Shown: positions 44,163 to 52,836 of the stretch, piece by piece | Position numbering within the stretch: position 1 is the first letter of the stretch | Layout: every line of letters begins with the position of its first letter | Source: Sva-07 sp963698435 | GTDB taxonomy: Bacteria; Actinomycetota; Acidimicrobiia; Acidimicrobiales; Ilumatobacteraceae | NCBI GenBank assembly: GCA_963698435.1 | Contig: CAVOQV010000018.1 | Location: 434,001-498,000 of the forward strand | DNA length: 64,000 bases | Direction: 5' to 3' | Position numbers and translations under genes: made by a program | The notes under the pieces: generated by a model | What the model saw: only the letters and a program-made list of their open reading frames with translations | What the model was told of the DNA's origin: nothing | Databases searched by the model: none

Positions 44163-45074
44163 TCACTCCTTGACGGCGCCGGAGGTGAGGCCGGAGACGA
44201 TGTAGCGCTGCAGGAACAGGAACAACAGCACCACCGGGATCGCGCCGATCAACGACCCGGCGGCGAACGGCCCCCAGCGATTGTCGAAACCCGCGCGGAC
44301 GTAGCCCGACAGACCGACGGCGAGCGTCTTGTTGTCCTCGCCGAGCATGACGCTGGCGACGAGGAACTCCGCTTGCGAGGTGATGAACGACAGCAGGGCG
44401 ATCACGGCAAGGACCGGAGCGGCGAGCGGCAGGATGATCTTGTAGAAGATCTGAAAGTGGGTGCAGCCGTCGATCTTCGCGGCTTCGTCGAGGGTGTAGG
44501 GGATCGTGTCGAAGAAGCCCTTGATCAGGTAGGTGTTCACGCCGAGCGCCCCACCGAGGTAGATGAAGATCAAGCCCCACGACGACCCGAGCCCGATCGC
44601 CGGGAACAGGCCCTTGATCCGGGTCATGAACAGGAACAGGGCGACCACCGCGAGCAGGTTGGGGAACATCTGGATCAGCAGCAGCGACAGCAGCCCTGGT
44701 CGTCGACCCGTGAAGCGGAGCCGGCTGAAGGCGAACGCCGCCAGCGCGCACATCGCGACGGTCAGCACTGCGGTCGTGATGCCGATGAACATCGAGTTGC
44801 GGAACCACGACCAGAACGGTGGGTGGCCGGGATCTGACATCAGGGCTCGGAAGTTGTCGAGCGACGGGTCAGTCGGGATCAGGCTCTGCGAACTGAGATT
44901 GCCGTCGGTGAACGCCGCCGAGATGACCCACAGGACCGGGAACAAGGCGAAGGCCAAGGCGACCCAGGCGACGACGTGGCGCCACCCGGTCTTCCGGAAC
45001 ACCTTGCCCATCGACGGGCGGTTGTATTCGAAGGCGGGGGCCTCCGGCTCGTAGGACTGCGTGACTGCGTTCAT
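44163..45074 (-). CDS. malG: Maltodextrin ABC transporter permease MalG
   Basis: 303 aa, six membrane spans (for example VVAWVALAFALFPVLWVISAAF and VLTVAMCALAAFAFSRL). The EAA loop DEAAKIDGCTHFQIFYKIILPL docks to the ATPase, and the ending FLQRYIVSGLTSGAVKE is typical of MalG. The ATG overlaps the malF stop (ATGA). Confidence 0.95.
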   Translation of the reverse strand: MNAVTQSYEPEAPAFEYNRPSMGKVFRKTGWRHVVAWVALAFALFPVLWVISAAFTDGNLSSQSLIPTDPSLDNFRALMSDPGHPPFWSWFRNSMFIGITTAVLTVAMCALAAFAFSRLRFTGRRPGLLSLLLIQMFPNLLAVVALFLFMTRIKGLFPAIGLGSSWGLIFIYLGGALGVNTYLIKGFFDTIPYTLDEAAKIDGCTHFQIFYKIILPLAAPVLAVIALLSFITSQAEFLVASVMLGEDNKTLAVGLSGYVRAGFDNRWGPFAAGSLIGAIPVVLLFLFLQRYIVSGLTSGAVKE

Positions 45075-46742
45075 CGCATCTCCTCCAGGGATCGGGTGGC
45101 ACGGAAGCTGAAGGCCGAGATCGTGGCGACGATCAGGAAGATGACGAGCGAGACCGCCGCGGCGAAGCCGTAGTCGACGCCGCCGCCGCCGGCGAACGCG
45201 ATCTTGTACACGTAGGAGATCAGGATGTCGGTGCGGCCGGCGTCGCTGCCGGGCACCGGCGGGCGGCCTTCGGTCAGCAGGTAGATGATGTTGAAGTTGT
45301 TGAAGTTGAAGGCGAAGCTCGCGACGAGCAGCGGGCCCACAGCGACGAGCAACAGCGGGAAGGTGATCAGCCGGAACGCCTTGAACCCGCCGGCACCGTC
45401 GACGGCTGCCGCCTCGGTGAGGTCGGATGGGATGCTCTGCAGCGCACCGGTGCACACGAGGAACATGTACGGGAAACCGAGCCAGGTGTTGACGAGCAGG
45501 ATCGAGAAGTAGGGGAGCCACTGCCCGTCGAGCCAGGGCAGGTTCGTGCCGAGCCAGCGGTTGATCACGCCGAACTGCTGGTTGAGCATGCCGCGCCAGA
45601 CGAGTGCGGTCATGAAGCTCGGGATGGCGTACGGGATGATGATCAGGCTCCGGTACCAGCGCCGCCCGAACATCCGGTCCTCGTTGAAGACCAACGCGAG
45701 CAGCAGGCCGAGCCCGAACGACAGCACCACGGAGAAGAGCGAGAACAGCACGGTCCACAACAGCACGCGGAAGAACACGTTGCGGGTCTGATCGTCGTTC
45801 ACCAGGCGGTCGTAGTTGGCCAACCCGACGTTCGCGCGCCAGCCGGGCACGAGAGCGTCACCGTTCTCGCTGACGAACTGTCCGTTCTCGATCGTGTAGG
45901 TGGTGTTCGTCGACGAGTCGAAGATCGTGTCGGTCTCGGGGTCGTAGACCCGGGTCTGGGTCTTCGCGGAACGCGGCGCCGAAGCCATCGTTGACGATGT
46001 CGCCGCTGGGCCCGGGGACGATGAGGGCGTTGACCTCGTCGACGCGGTCGTTCGCCTGGCCGGTGTTGAGGGCGACATAGCCGTCGATGGTTTCGCGGCG
46101 GCCGTCCTCGATGATCTCGGACTCGTCGATCGGGGTGCGGCCGTCGGGCGTGCCGATGAACCGGTTACCATCGGGATCGGTGAGAAGGAAGACCAACTCG
46201 CCGCCGGGGTTGCCCTCGGCGAGGATCTGGAGGTCGTAGCGGATCGACTCGGCGCTGGCGCTGACCGAGTTGGCCTCGATCCGCTCGATCGCGGTCTCCT
46301 TGTTCAGGTTGTTGCCGGTGCCGTAGTTCGTCGTCGAGATGTAGATGAGATAGAAGATCGGGTAGACGGCGAAGACCAGCAGGAACAGCGTTCCGGGCAG
46401 CAGGTACTTCGCCGGGATGAACCGCCGTTTGGAGATGTAGACGACGTCGATGACGACGAGAGCGACGATCGCCGAGATCGCCAGCCCGTAGTCGGGCTTG
46501 TCGAACATCGTCGGCAACGACGCCAGCACGATCGCATTCAGCAGGCCGAGCAGGAGGTACTTGACGATCAGTCCGAACGAGGCCCCGTACCGCGGGCCGG
46601 TCGGCATCTGCAACGGCGCCATGCCGTCGTAGTAGCTCTCTCGCTCCGGCAGCGTTGCCGTGCCGCCCCCGGACGCGCCGCCCCGAGAGGAGGTCGCCCC
46701 TGCGGTGGGGAACTGCTCCTCTCGGGGATCGGCGGTGTTCAT
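45071..46742 (-). CDS. malF: Maltodextrin ABC transporter permease MalF with extracytoplasmic insert (one frameshift)
   Basis: About 557 aa when joined. Two extra N-terminal spans (LIVKYLLLGLLNAIVLASL and YGLAISAIVALVVIDVVYI) precede the usual first MalF span YLLPGTLFLLVFAVYPIFYL, which is followed by an outside insert of about 150 residues (NNLNKETAIERIE ... TTYTIENGQFVSENGDALVPG), similar in place to the P2 loop of E. coli MalF. The EAA loop is EAAAVDGAGGFKAFRLITFPL. One base is off near 45968. malE precedes it by 7 nt and malG overlaps it. Confidence 0.9.
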
Positions 46743-46749
46743 CGGTGGA

Positions 46750-48090
46750 TCAGCCCTCGGCGATCTTCTCGCGGATCTGAGCCGCAGCGTCGGTGAACGC
46801 CTGCGTCGGATCCGAGCCGGTGAAGATCAGCGAGTAGGCGTCGGTCCAGCTCTCCCAGACCGCCGACATCTCGGGGATGGCGGGCAGCGGGGTGCCGAGC
46901 TGGCCGGCGGCGCCGAAGCCCTGGATGATCGGGTCGTCGGACACCTGGTCGTAGGCGCTGAGCATGGCCGGCGGGCGGCCGCCGGCTTCGAACAGCGCGA
47001 TCTGCACTTCCTCGGTGCCCAGGTAGTCGACCATGAAGGTCGTCGCCAGGTCGGGGTTCTCGCTGAACGCCGACTGCATGAAGCCCTGGACGCCGACGAA
47101 CACCTCGGGGGTGCCACCCGCCACCGGCGGGATCGGCTCGACGACGTAGTTGATTCCGGCGTCGGTGAAGCCTCCAACGGCCCACGGGCCGGTGATCGCG
47201 AACGGCGCGTCGCCGGTCGAGAACGACTCGTTCATGATGTCGTAGCTGACGTCCTTGGAGATCAGGCCCTCGTTGCTCCAGTCGGCGAACTTCTGGGCGG
47301 CGGCGAGGCCACCTTCGGAGTCGATCCCGACGTCGTCGGCGTTGTAGGTGCCGTCGTCGTTCTGGCCGAACACGTAGCCACCGGCTGCGCTGAAGAGCGG
47401 GTAGTTGTGGTACGGGTCGCCCGGGTCCTGCTGGACGGCCAGCGGCACGCTGACAGTGCCGTCGGCCTGGAGCGCCAGCGCCGTGGCCTCGAGGTCCTCG
47501 AATGTCGCCGGGGCGTCGGGAACGAGGTCGACGTTGCGGATCAGGGCAATGTTCTCGATGGCGTACGGAACGCCGTAGAGCGCTCCGTCGTAGGTGAAGG
47601 CCTCGATGGCGACCGGGGCGTACAGGTCGGCGTCGGGACCGAGATCGATCGGTGCGATCACGCCGTTCGAGACGAGTTCGCCGAGCCAGTCGTGGGCGCC
47701 GGTCACGATGTCGGGGCCTTCACCGGCGGGGCCGGCGATGCTGAGCTGGTCGCGGATCTGGTCGAACGGGACCTCGACGACCTGGACGGTGATGCCCTCG
47801 TCCTCGGAGAAGGCATCGGCGATCGGCTCGAGCACGGGGGCCCGGGTGTCGTCGGCCCAGATCACGAGGTCGGCGTCGCCGCGGGGCGGTGCCTGGTACT
47901 CGGTGGTCTCGGTCGTTGCTTCCTCGCCACCGTCGGTGGTCTCGGTTGCTTCGGTGGTCTCCGAGCCCTCGGTGGTTTCGGTGGCGTCGGTGTTCTCGGT
48001 GGATGAATCGCTCGAGTCGTCGCTACCGCACGCGGCGCCCACCAGGGCGGCGACGGCGGTGAAGGCGATCAAGCGGCGTGATGCGCGCAT
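46750..48090 (-). CDS. malE: Maltodextrin-binding lipoprotein MalE
   Basis: 446 aa. Signal peptide RLIAFTAVAALVGAAC with lipobox VGAAC, a Ser/Thr/Glu-rich linker of about 45 residues, then the binding protein: DLVIWADDTRAPVLEPIADAF, GPDIVTGAHDWLGEL, AYDGALYG-like FTYDGALYGVPYAIENIAL, and ITGPWAVGGFTDAGINY. This is the cluster B maltose/maltodextrin type. GGGGGAGA lies 7 nt before the ATG. Its promoter overlaps a LacI operator (see 48152-48211). Confidence 0.95.
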   Translation of the reverse strand: MRASRRLIAFTAVAALVGAACGSDDSSDSSTENTDATETTEGSETTEATETTDGGEEATTETTEYQAPPRGDADLVIWADDTRAPVLEPIADAFSEDEGITVQVVEVPFDQIRDQLSIAGPAGEGPDIVTGAHDWLGELVSNGVIAPIDLGPDADLYAPVAIEAFTYDGALYGVPYAIENIALIRNVDLVPDAPATFEDLEATALALQADGTVSVPLAVQQDPGDPYHNYPLFSAAGGYVFGQNDDGTYNADDVGIDSEGGLAAAQKFADWSNEGLISKDVSYDIMNESFSTGDAPFAITGPWAVGGFTDAGINYVVEPIPPVAGGTPEVFVGVQGFMQSAFSENPDLATTFMVDYLGTEEVQIALFEAGGRPPAMLSAYDQVSDDPIIQGFGAAGQLGTPLPAIPEMSAVWESWTDAYSLIFTGSDPTQAFTDAAAQIREKIAEG

Positions 48091-48151
48091 GGTGTCTCCC
48101 CCTCAGGAGGTGTGATGCCGGCGGGTGCCGGCGAGGTGGTTGTCGTCGTTC

Positions 48152-48180
48152 ACATTACGGAAACAATCCGTCTGTTGCAA
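48152..48180 (-). promoter_or_regulatory. malE promoter overlapping TTGCAA operator
   Basis: On the minus strand: -35 TTGCAA (48175-48180), 17 nt, -10 TAATGT (48152-48157). The -35 itself is the left half of TTGCAAGAAATTTGCAG, so repressor binding would block it. Confidence 0.6.
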
Positions 48181-48211
48181 GAAATTTGCAGAGGTCTTCC
48201 ATTTCTTGCAG
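48175..48211. promoter_or_regulatory. Pair of MalR-type operators
   Basis: TTGCAAGAAATTTGCAG (48175-48191) and ATTTCTTGCAG (48201-48211, TGCAAGAAAT on the other strand) share the same TGCAAGAAAT core in opposite orientation. CTTGCAG-type repeats are known in Streptomyces malR-malE regions. They sit between malE and the LacI gene and can control both. Confidence 0.6.
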
Positions 48212-48219
48212 TAGGCGCG

Positions 48220-48225
48220 TACAGT
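48220..48225 (+). promoter_or_regulatory. -10 element TACAGT, leaderless promoter of malR
   Basis: TACAGT ends 7 nt before the ATG at 48233; the operator at 48201-48211 lies just upstream, near the -35 region. Confidence 0.5.
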
Positions 48226-48232
48226 CGTCACC

Positions 48233-49303
48233 ATGCGGATCCGGCTCCAAGACGTGGCGGCCCTCGCCGGCGTCAGTGAGGCCACCGTCAGCCGCGTGAT
48301 GAACGGCAAGCAGGGCGTGCGGGCAGCGACGCGCGATCGCGTCCTGAGCGTGCTCGCCGAACTCGGCTACACGCCCGAGGCACTGCACTCGAGTCCCCGG
48401 GCCGGCGTCGTCGGGCTGATCGTTCCGGAACTCGACAACCCCATCTTTCCCAAGTTCGTGCAAGCGGTCGAGGCGCGACTGCTCACCAGTGGCTACCTCT
48501 GCGTGCTGTGCTGTGCCACTCGTGTCGGAGCAACCGAGGACGACTACCTCGAGTCGCTGATCGAGCGCCGGGTGGCGGGCGTCATCGTCGTGTCCGGTCG
48601 CCACGCCGACATCCGCGCCGACCATTCGATCTACGACGAGATCACCGGTCGCGGCATCGGTCTGGTCACGATCAACGGGGCGATGGCTCCCGACGAGTCG
48701 GGAACACCACCCGTGCCGAGCGTGTCGACCGACGACCACGCGGCCACGGTCATGGCGTACCGCCACCTCCGCGAGTCGGGCCACGAGCACATCGGGTTGC
48801 TGATCGGGCCGACCTGTTACACACCCGTGCAGCGCAAACTCGCCGGGTTTCGCGAGGCGGCGCGCGCTGCGGGGGTCGACGGTGAACTCGACGACCGCAT
48901 CGTGGAGACGATCTTCACCCTCGATGGTGGCTTCACCGGGGCGCAGAGGTTGCTCGACAACGGCGTGACCGGCATCGTGGCGGCCAGCGACATGATGGCG
49001 CTCGGCGCGATCCGAGCGGTGCGTCAGCGTGGACTCGAGGTGCCCGACGACGTGTCGGTCGTGGGGTTCGACGACACCGAACTCATGCGGTTCACCGATC
49101 CGCCGCTCACCACCGTGCACCAACCCGTCACCCGCCTCGTCGACCACGCCGTCGACATCCTGTTCGCCCAGATCGAGGGCCAGCCGTACGACCGCGCCGA
49201 GCGGGTGCTGCCCGGCGAACTCATCGTCCGAGGCACCACCGCGAGGGCTCCCCAGGTCGCCGGGGCTGGCAGGACCGATCGACGAGTGCGTACATTCGAC
49301 TAA
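48233..49303 (+). CDS. malR: LacI-family repressor of the maltodextrin genes
   Basis: 356 aa. The helix-turn-helix is residues 4-24 (RLQDVAALAGVSEATVSRVMN) and the hinge helix ALHSSPRAG. The sugar-binding domain has VVGLIVPELDNPIFPKFV and ends SVVGFDDTELMRFTDPPLTTVHQP. It is divergent from malE across two operator-like sites, so regulation of malEFG-GH13 and itself, with a maltodextrin inducer, is inferred. Confidence 0.92.
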   Translation: MRIRLQDVAALAGVSEATVSRVMNGKQGVRAATRDRVLSVLAELGYTPEALHSSPRAGVVGLIVPELDNPIFPKFVQAVEARLLTSGYLCVLCCATRVGATEDDYLESLIERRVAGVIVVSGRHADIRADHSIYDEITGRGIGLVTINGAMAPDESGTPPVPSVSTDDHAATVMAYRHLRESGHEHIGLLIGPTCYTPVQRKLAGFREAARAAGVDGELDDRIVETIFTLDGGFTGAQRLLDNGVTGIVAASDMMALGAIRAVRQRGLEVPDDVSVVGFDDTELMRFTDPPLTTVHQPVTRLVDHAVDILFAQIEGQPYDRAERVLPGELIVRGTTARAPQVAGAGRTDRRVRTFD

Positions 49304-49378
49304 CGTGTCCCGCACGTGGTCGAGGGGGATCACCGTCACCGATCGCTCCGAGTTGCGGAGCCACAGGAGGAACTCGTC

Positions 49379-50551
49379 ATGGCAACCGTCCAGCTCGAAG
49401 GCATGAACAAGGTCTACGACAACGGCTATCACGCGATTCACGACCTCGATCTGGAGATCGCCGACAAGGAATTCCTGGTGCTCGTTGGCCCGTCAGGCTG
49501 CGGTAAGTCAACGGCGTTGCGCATGATCGCAGGGCTCGAGACGATCACGGGCGGAACGCTGAAGATCGGCGACAAGGTCGTCAACGATGTCGAGCCGAAG
49601 GACCGCGACATCGCCATGGTCTTCCAGAACTATGCGCTGTACCCGCACATGAGCGTGTACGACAACATCGGATTCGCCCTGAAACTCGCGAAGGTCCCCA
49701 AGGCCGAGATCGACACACGGGTCCGCAAGGCTGCTGCGATCCTGGAATTGGAGGAGAATCTCGACCGCAAGCCCGGCCAGCTCTCCGGCGGTCAGCGTCA
49801 GCGCGTCGCCATGGGCCGGGCGATCGTGCGCCAGCCGGCTGCGTTCCTGATGGACGAACCGCTGTCGAACCTCGACGCCAAACTCCGCGTCCAGATGCGT
49901 GCGGAGATCGCTGCACTACAGCGCGAACTCGCCGTCACCACCGTGTACGTCACCCACGACCAGATCGAAGCGATGACGATGGGCGACCGCGTCGCCGTCC
50001 TCAAGGACGGGTACCTCCAGCAGGTCGACACGCCGCAGAACCTCTACGACCATCCGGTCAACGTGTTCGTCGGCGCCTTCATCGGTTCGCCGTCGATGAA
50101 CCTGTACGAAGGCACGGTCAAGGTCGACGGCGACGTCGGCACCGTGGCGATCGGCAACAACGTGATCGGCCTGCCGCGTGAGGTGTTCTCCAAGCAGCCC
50201 AGGCTGAGCGAGTACAACGGCAAACCGATCATCGTCGGGATCCGACCCGAAGACTTCGAGGATGCCGCCTTTGCCGAGCAGGTTCCCGAGAGTCAACGCA
50301 TCACGGCGAAGGTCTCGCTGATCGAGGCACTCGGCTCCGAGATCATGGTGCACTTCCGCATCGACGCGCCCACCGTCGACTCCGGTGACCCCGACGCCGT
50401 CGAAGAGCGAGAGGGCGACGACGTCGCGAACGCCGTCGGTCGGTTCAATCCTCGGTCGCGCGTGCGAATGGGCGACACCATGGACATCGCGGTGTCGAGT
50501 GAGAACATGCACTTCTTCGACGCCGAGACACGCCAGGCGATCTGGGCCTGA
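49379..50551 (+). CDS. msmK: Carbohydrate ABC transporter ATPase (MsmK/MsiK/UgpC type)
   Basis: 390 aa from the ATG at 49379 with AGGAGG 7 nt upstream. Walker A is GPSGCGKST (37-45), signature LSGGQRQRVAMGRA, Walker B AAFLMDEPLSNLDAKL and the switch His in VTHDQIEAMTMGDRV; the C-terminal OB/TOBE domain (EGTVKVDGDVG, VGIRPEDFE) is the regulatory domain of MalK-like ATPases. It is the only sugar-importer ATPase in the window, while two importer sets lack one, so it probably serves both, as MsiK does in Streptomyces. It follows malR and may have its own promoter. Confidence 0.95.
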   Translation: MATVQLEGMNKVYDNGYHAIHDLDLEIADKEFLVLVGPSGCGKSTALRMIAGLETITGGTLKIGDKVVNDVEPKDRDIAMVFQNYALYPHMSVYDNIGFALKLAKVPKAEIDTRVRKAAAILELEENLDRKPGQLSGGQRQRVAMGRAIVRQPAAFLMDEPLSNLDAKLRVQMRAEIAALQRELAVTTVYVTHDQIEAMTMGDRVAVLKDGYLQQVDTPQNLYDHPVNVFVGAFIGSPSMNLYEGTVKVDGDVGTVAIGNNVIGLPREVFSKQPRLSEYNGKPIIVGIRPEDFEDAAFAEQVPESQRITAKVSLIEALGSEIMVHFRIDAPTVDSGDPDAVEEREGDDVANAVGRFNPRSRVRMGDTMDIAVSSENMHFFDAETRQAIWA

Positions 50552-50617
50552 CGTCCGGGCCGGGACGTCGATCCTCCCGGCGTCCGCTGTCGTTCTGCAG
50601 TTGACGGGTATCGACAC

Positions 50618-51877
50618 GTGGAGATCGTCACCAAACAGGGTCATCCCGATTTCCTCGATCTGCCGTGGGAGCAGCCGCTCGCCGAATGGGGTGATCCCCG
50701 GTTGGTCAAGATGGCCCATGGCATCAGCCGTCACATCGTGCGGTTCGTGCGGTTCGGCGACCGGGTGTACGCGCTGAAGGCGACCGGTGTCGTGGCGGCT
50801 CACCACGAGTACCGGGTGTTGCGCGATCTGCGTGACGATCATCTGCCCGTGGTGGAACCGGTGGGTGTCGTGTCGGACGCTCCCAACCCGGGCGACGGGG
50901 TGTTGATCACCAGGTATCTCGACTTCTCCCTGCCGTACTGGTACCTCATGGGACGCGGCGACGCGTCGCTCGCCGATCGGTTGATGGACGCTGGTGTCGT
51001 CCTGCTGGTCCGGCTGCATCTCGAAGGCGTCTACTGGGGTGACTGCTCGCTGTCGAACATCCTGTGGCGTCGCGATGCGGGAGCGATGATGGCGTACCTC
51101 GTCGACGCCGAGACCACCGAACGGCACGAGACGATCGGCGATCGGATGCGGATGCACGACGTCGAGATCGCGGTCGAGAACGTTGCGGGTGGGCTCTTCG
51201 AGTTGATCGCAAGCGGTCGCATCACCGAGGAGATCGACCCGGTAGCGATCGCGCAGAGCTTGCGCGATCGCTACGAGGTGTTGTGGAGCGAACTGACCCG
51301 GGTGGACCTGCTCGACCTCGACGATCGCTGGCAGATCGAGCAACGGGTGCGGCGGATCAACGAGCTCGGTTTCGACGTCGAGGAGTTGAAGATCAACCGC
51401 GACGGTCGCACGCTCTCGGTGAAGCCGGTGCTGATCGAGGAAGGTCATCATGCCCGCGATCTCCGGGCCCGTACCGGGCTCGACGTTCAGGAGAACCAGG
51501 CACGGCGGCTGCTGTCCGACATCGATCAGTTCCGGGCGTGGCTGGAGCGCAAGGAGGACCGGTCGATCCCGCGGGCGGTCGCCACGGCTCGGTGGTTGGC
51601 GGAGGTCTACGAGCCGATCATCGGGATGATCCCACACGACCTCCGTTCACGCCTCGAACCGGCAGAGGTCTTTCACCAGCTGCTGGAGCATCGCTATCTG
51701 ATGGCCGAGGAGCGAGGCGAGGACATCACCAACGAAGCCGCGATGGAGGACTACCTCGACAGTGTTCTGGTCGACTCCCCGAAGGAGCGCCAGCTCCGGC
51801 TCGACGCCGGCAGCATCCCGCGCATCGGACTCGACCCGGCGGCTGGTCCGTCCGGGTCGGCTACGTTCGAGTCATGA
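50618..51877 (+). CDS. DUF4032 protein with kinase-like N-terminal part
   Basis: 419 aa from the GTG at 50618. The N-terminal 220 residues resemble a lipopolysaccharide/aminoglycoside-kinase-like fold: VYALKATGVVAAHHEYRVLRDL (lysine and helix-C glutamate), LHLEGVYWGDCSLSNILWR (catalytic loop GD..L.N) and YLVDAETTE (D of DFG). The last 165 residues are DUF4032 (RTGLDVQENQARRLLSDIDQFRAWL, EVYEPIIGMIPHDL). The substrate is unknown. Its stop overlaps deoC by 4 nt, so they are cotranscribed. Confidence 0.82.
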   Translation: MEIVTKQGHPDFLDLPWEQPLAEWGDPRLVKMAHGISRHIVRFVRFGDRVYALKATGVVAAHHEYRVLRDLRDDHLPVVEPVGVVSDAPNPGDGVLITRYLDFSLPYWYLMGRGDASLADRLMDAGVVLLVRLHLEGVYWGDCSLSNILWRRDAGAMMAYLVDAETTERHETIGDRMRMHDVEIAVENVAGGLFELIASGRITEEIDPVAIAQSLRDRYEVLWSELTRVDLLDLDDRWQIEQRVRRINELGFDVEELKINRDGRTLSVKPVLIEEGHHARDLRARTGLDVQENQARRLLSDIDQFRAWLERKEDRSIPRAVATARWLAEVYEPIIGMIPHDLRSRLEPAEVFHQLLEHRYLMAEERGEDITNEAAMEDYLDSVLVDSPKERQLRLDAGSIPRIGLDPAAGPSGSATFES

Positions 51878-52650
51878 ACGCCGTAGCTGATCGCACCGAG
51901 CGTGCCCGTCGTGCGATCGGATTGATCGACCTGACCGACCTCTCCGACGATCACGCTCCCGACGGCATCGACGAGTTGTGTCGACGCGCTCGGGAGCACG
52001 GCACCGCGGCGGTGTGCGTGTGGCCGGAGTTCGTCGCCCGCTGTGCCGGGTTGCTCGGCGGTTCACCTGTGCGTGTGGCAACCGTCGTGAACTTCCCGTC
52101 GGGCGACGACTCGGTCGTCGACGTCGTCGACCTGACACGGACGGCGCTCGTCGATGGCGCCGACGACATCGACCTGGTGCTGCCGTACCGATCGTTCCTC
52201 GATGGCGACTCCGAGCGCGCGAGCGAGATGGTCGTGGCGATCTCGACGCTGGTCGAGCCGCCGAGGTTGCTCAAGGTGATCCTCGAGTCGGGCGCCTACC
52301 CCGGTCCGGACTCGGTTGCCGCGGCGGCGCACCTCGCCATCTCGAACGGCGCCGATTTCGTGAAGACGTCGACCGGCAAGATCGCCGACGGCGCGTCGCT
52401 CGACGCCGCCCGGGCGATGCTGGGCGAGATCGCTGTTGCGGCCGACGCCGGTCGATCGGTCGGCCTCAAGCCGTCCGGGGGCATCCGCAGCTTCGATGAC
52501 GCCATGGCGTATCTCGACCTCGCCGACGGCGTGATGGGGGAGGGCTGGGCGACGCCGGCCACGTTTCGGTACGGCGCCAGCGGCCTCCTCGACGCCCTCC
52601 TCGCCGAACTCGACGGCACCGCCCCGCCACCACCCACCGGTTCCTACTGA
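51874..52650 (+). CDS. deoC: Deoxyribose-phosphate aldolase
   Basis: 258 aa TIM barrel of class I aldolases; splits 2-deoxyribose-5-phosphate into glyceraldehyde-3-phosphate and acetaldehyde. D100 (GADDIDLVLPY), the Schiff-base K164 in DFVKTSTGK and K199 in VGLKPSGGIR are all present, as in E. coli DeoC. The ATG overlaps the DUF4032 stop (ATGA). A short perfect hairpin follows its stop. Confidence 0.95.
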   Translation: MNAVADRTERARRAIGLIDLTDLSDDHAPDGIDELCRRAREHGTAAVCVWPEFVARCAGLLGGSPVRVATVVNFPSGDDSVVDVVDLTRTALVDGADDIDLVLPYRSFLDGDSERASEMVVAISTLVEPPRLLKVILESGAYPGPDSVAAAAHLAISNGADFVKTSTGKIADGASLDAARAMLGEIAVAADAGRSVGLKPSGGIRSFDDAMAYLDLADGVMGEGWATPATFRYGASGLLDALLAELDGTAPPPPTGSY

Positions 52651-52681
52651 CGTACGAGATGTGCCGGGCACATCTCGTACG
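52651..52681. terminator. 14-bp perfect hairpin after deoC
   Basis: CGTACGAGATGTGC (52651-52664), loop CGG, exact complement (52668-52681). It starts right after the deoC stop and precedes the tRNA; no T-run. Read as the deoC terminator. Confidence 0.7.
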
Positions 52682-52711
52682 CTGACGTCACCGGTAGCCT
52701 CATGGCTCCCT

Positions 52712-52783
52712 GCCCTCGTAGCTCAGGGGATAGAGCATCGGCCTCCGGAGCCGTGTGCGCAGGTTCGAATCCTGCCGAGGGCG
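52712..52783 (+). tRNA. tRNA-Arg (anticodon CCG)
   Basis: The acceptor stem GCCCTCG (52712-52718) pairs with CGAGGGC (52776-52782). The D arm is GCTCAGGGGATAGAGC, the anticodon loop CTCCGGA contains CCG, and the T arm is GCAGG-TTCGAAT-CCTGC. The 3' CCA is not encoded. It reads the CGG codon. Position 27-43 of the anticodon stem is a T-T mismatch. Confidence 0.95.
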
Positions 52784-52836
52784 CAGCCGGTTGTCGGCGC
52801 GATCAGAGGAGACGGTCCTGATCGGAGCCGCGCTCT

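Noticed and set aside
47900..48010. Simple-sequence run of GGTGGTCTC-like repeats
   Set aside because: It is the coding sequence for the Thr/Glu/Ser linker of MalE, a normal lipoprotein spacer and not an independent repeat.
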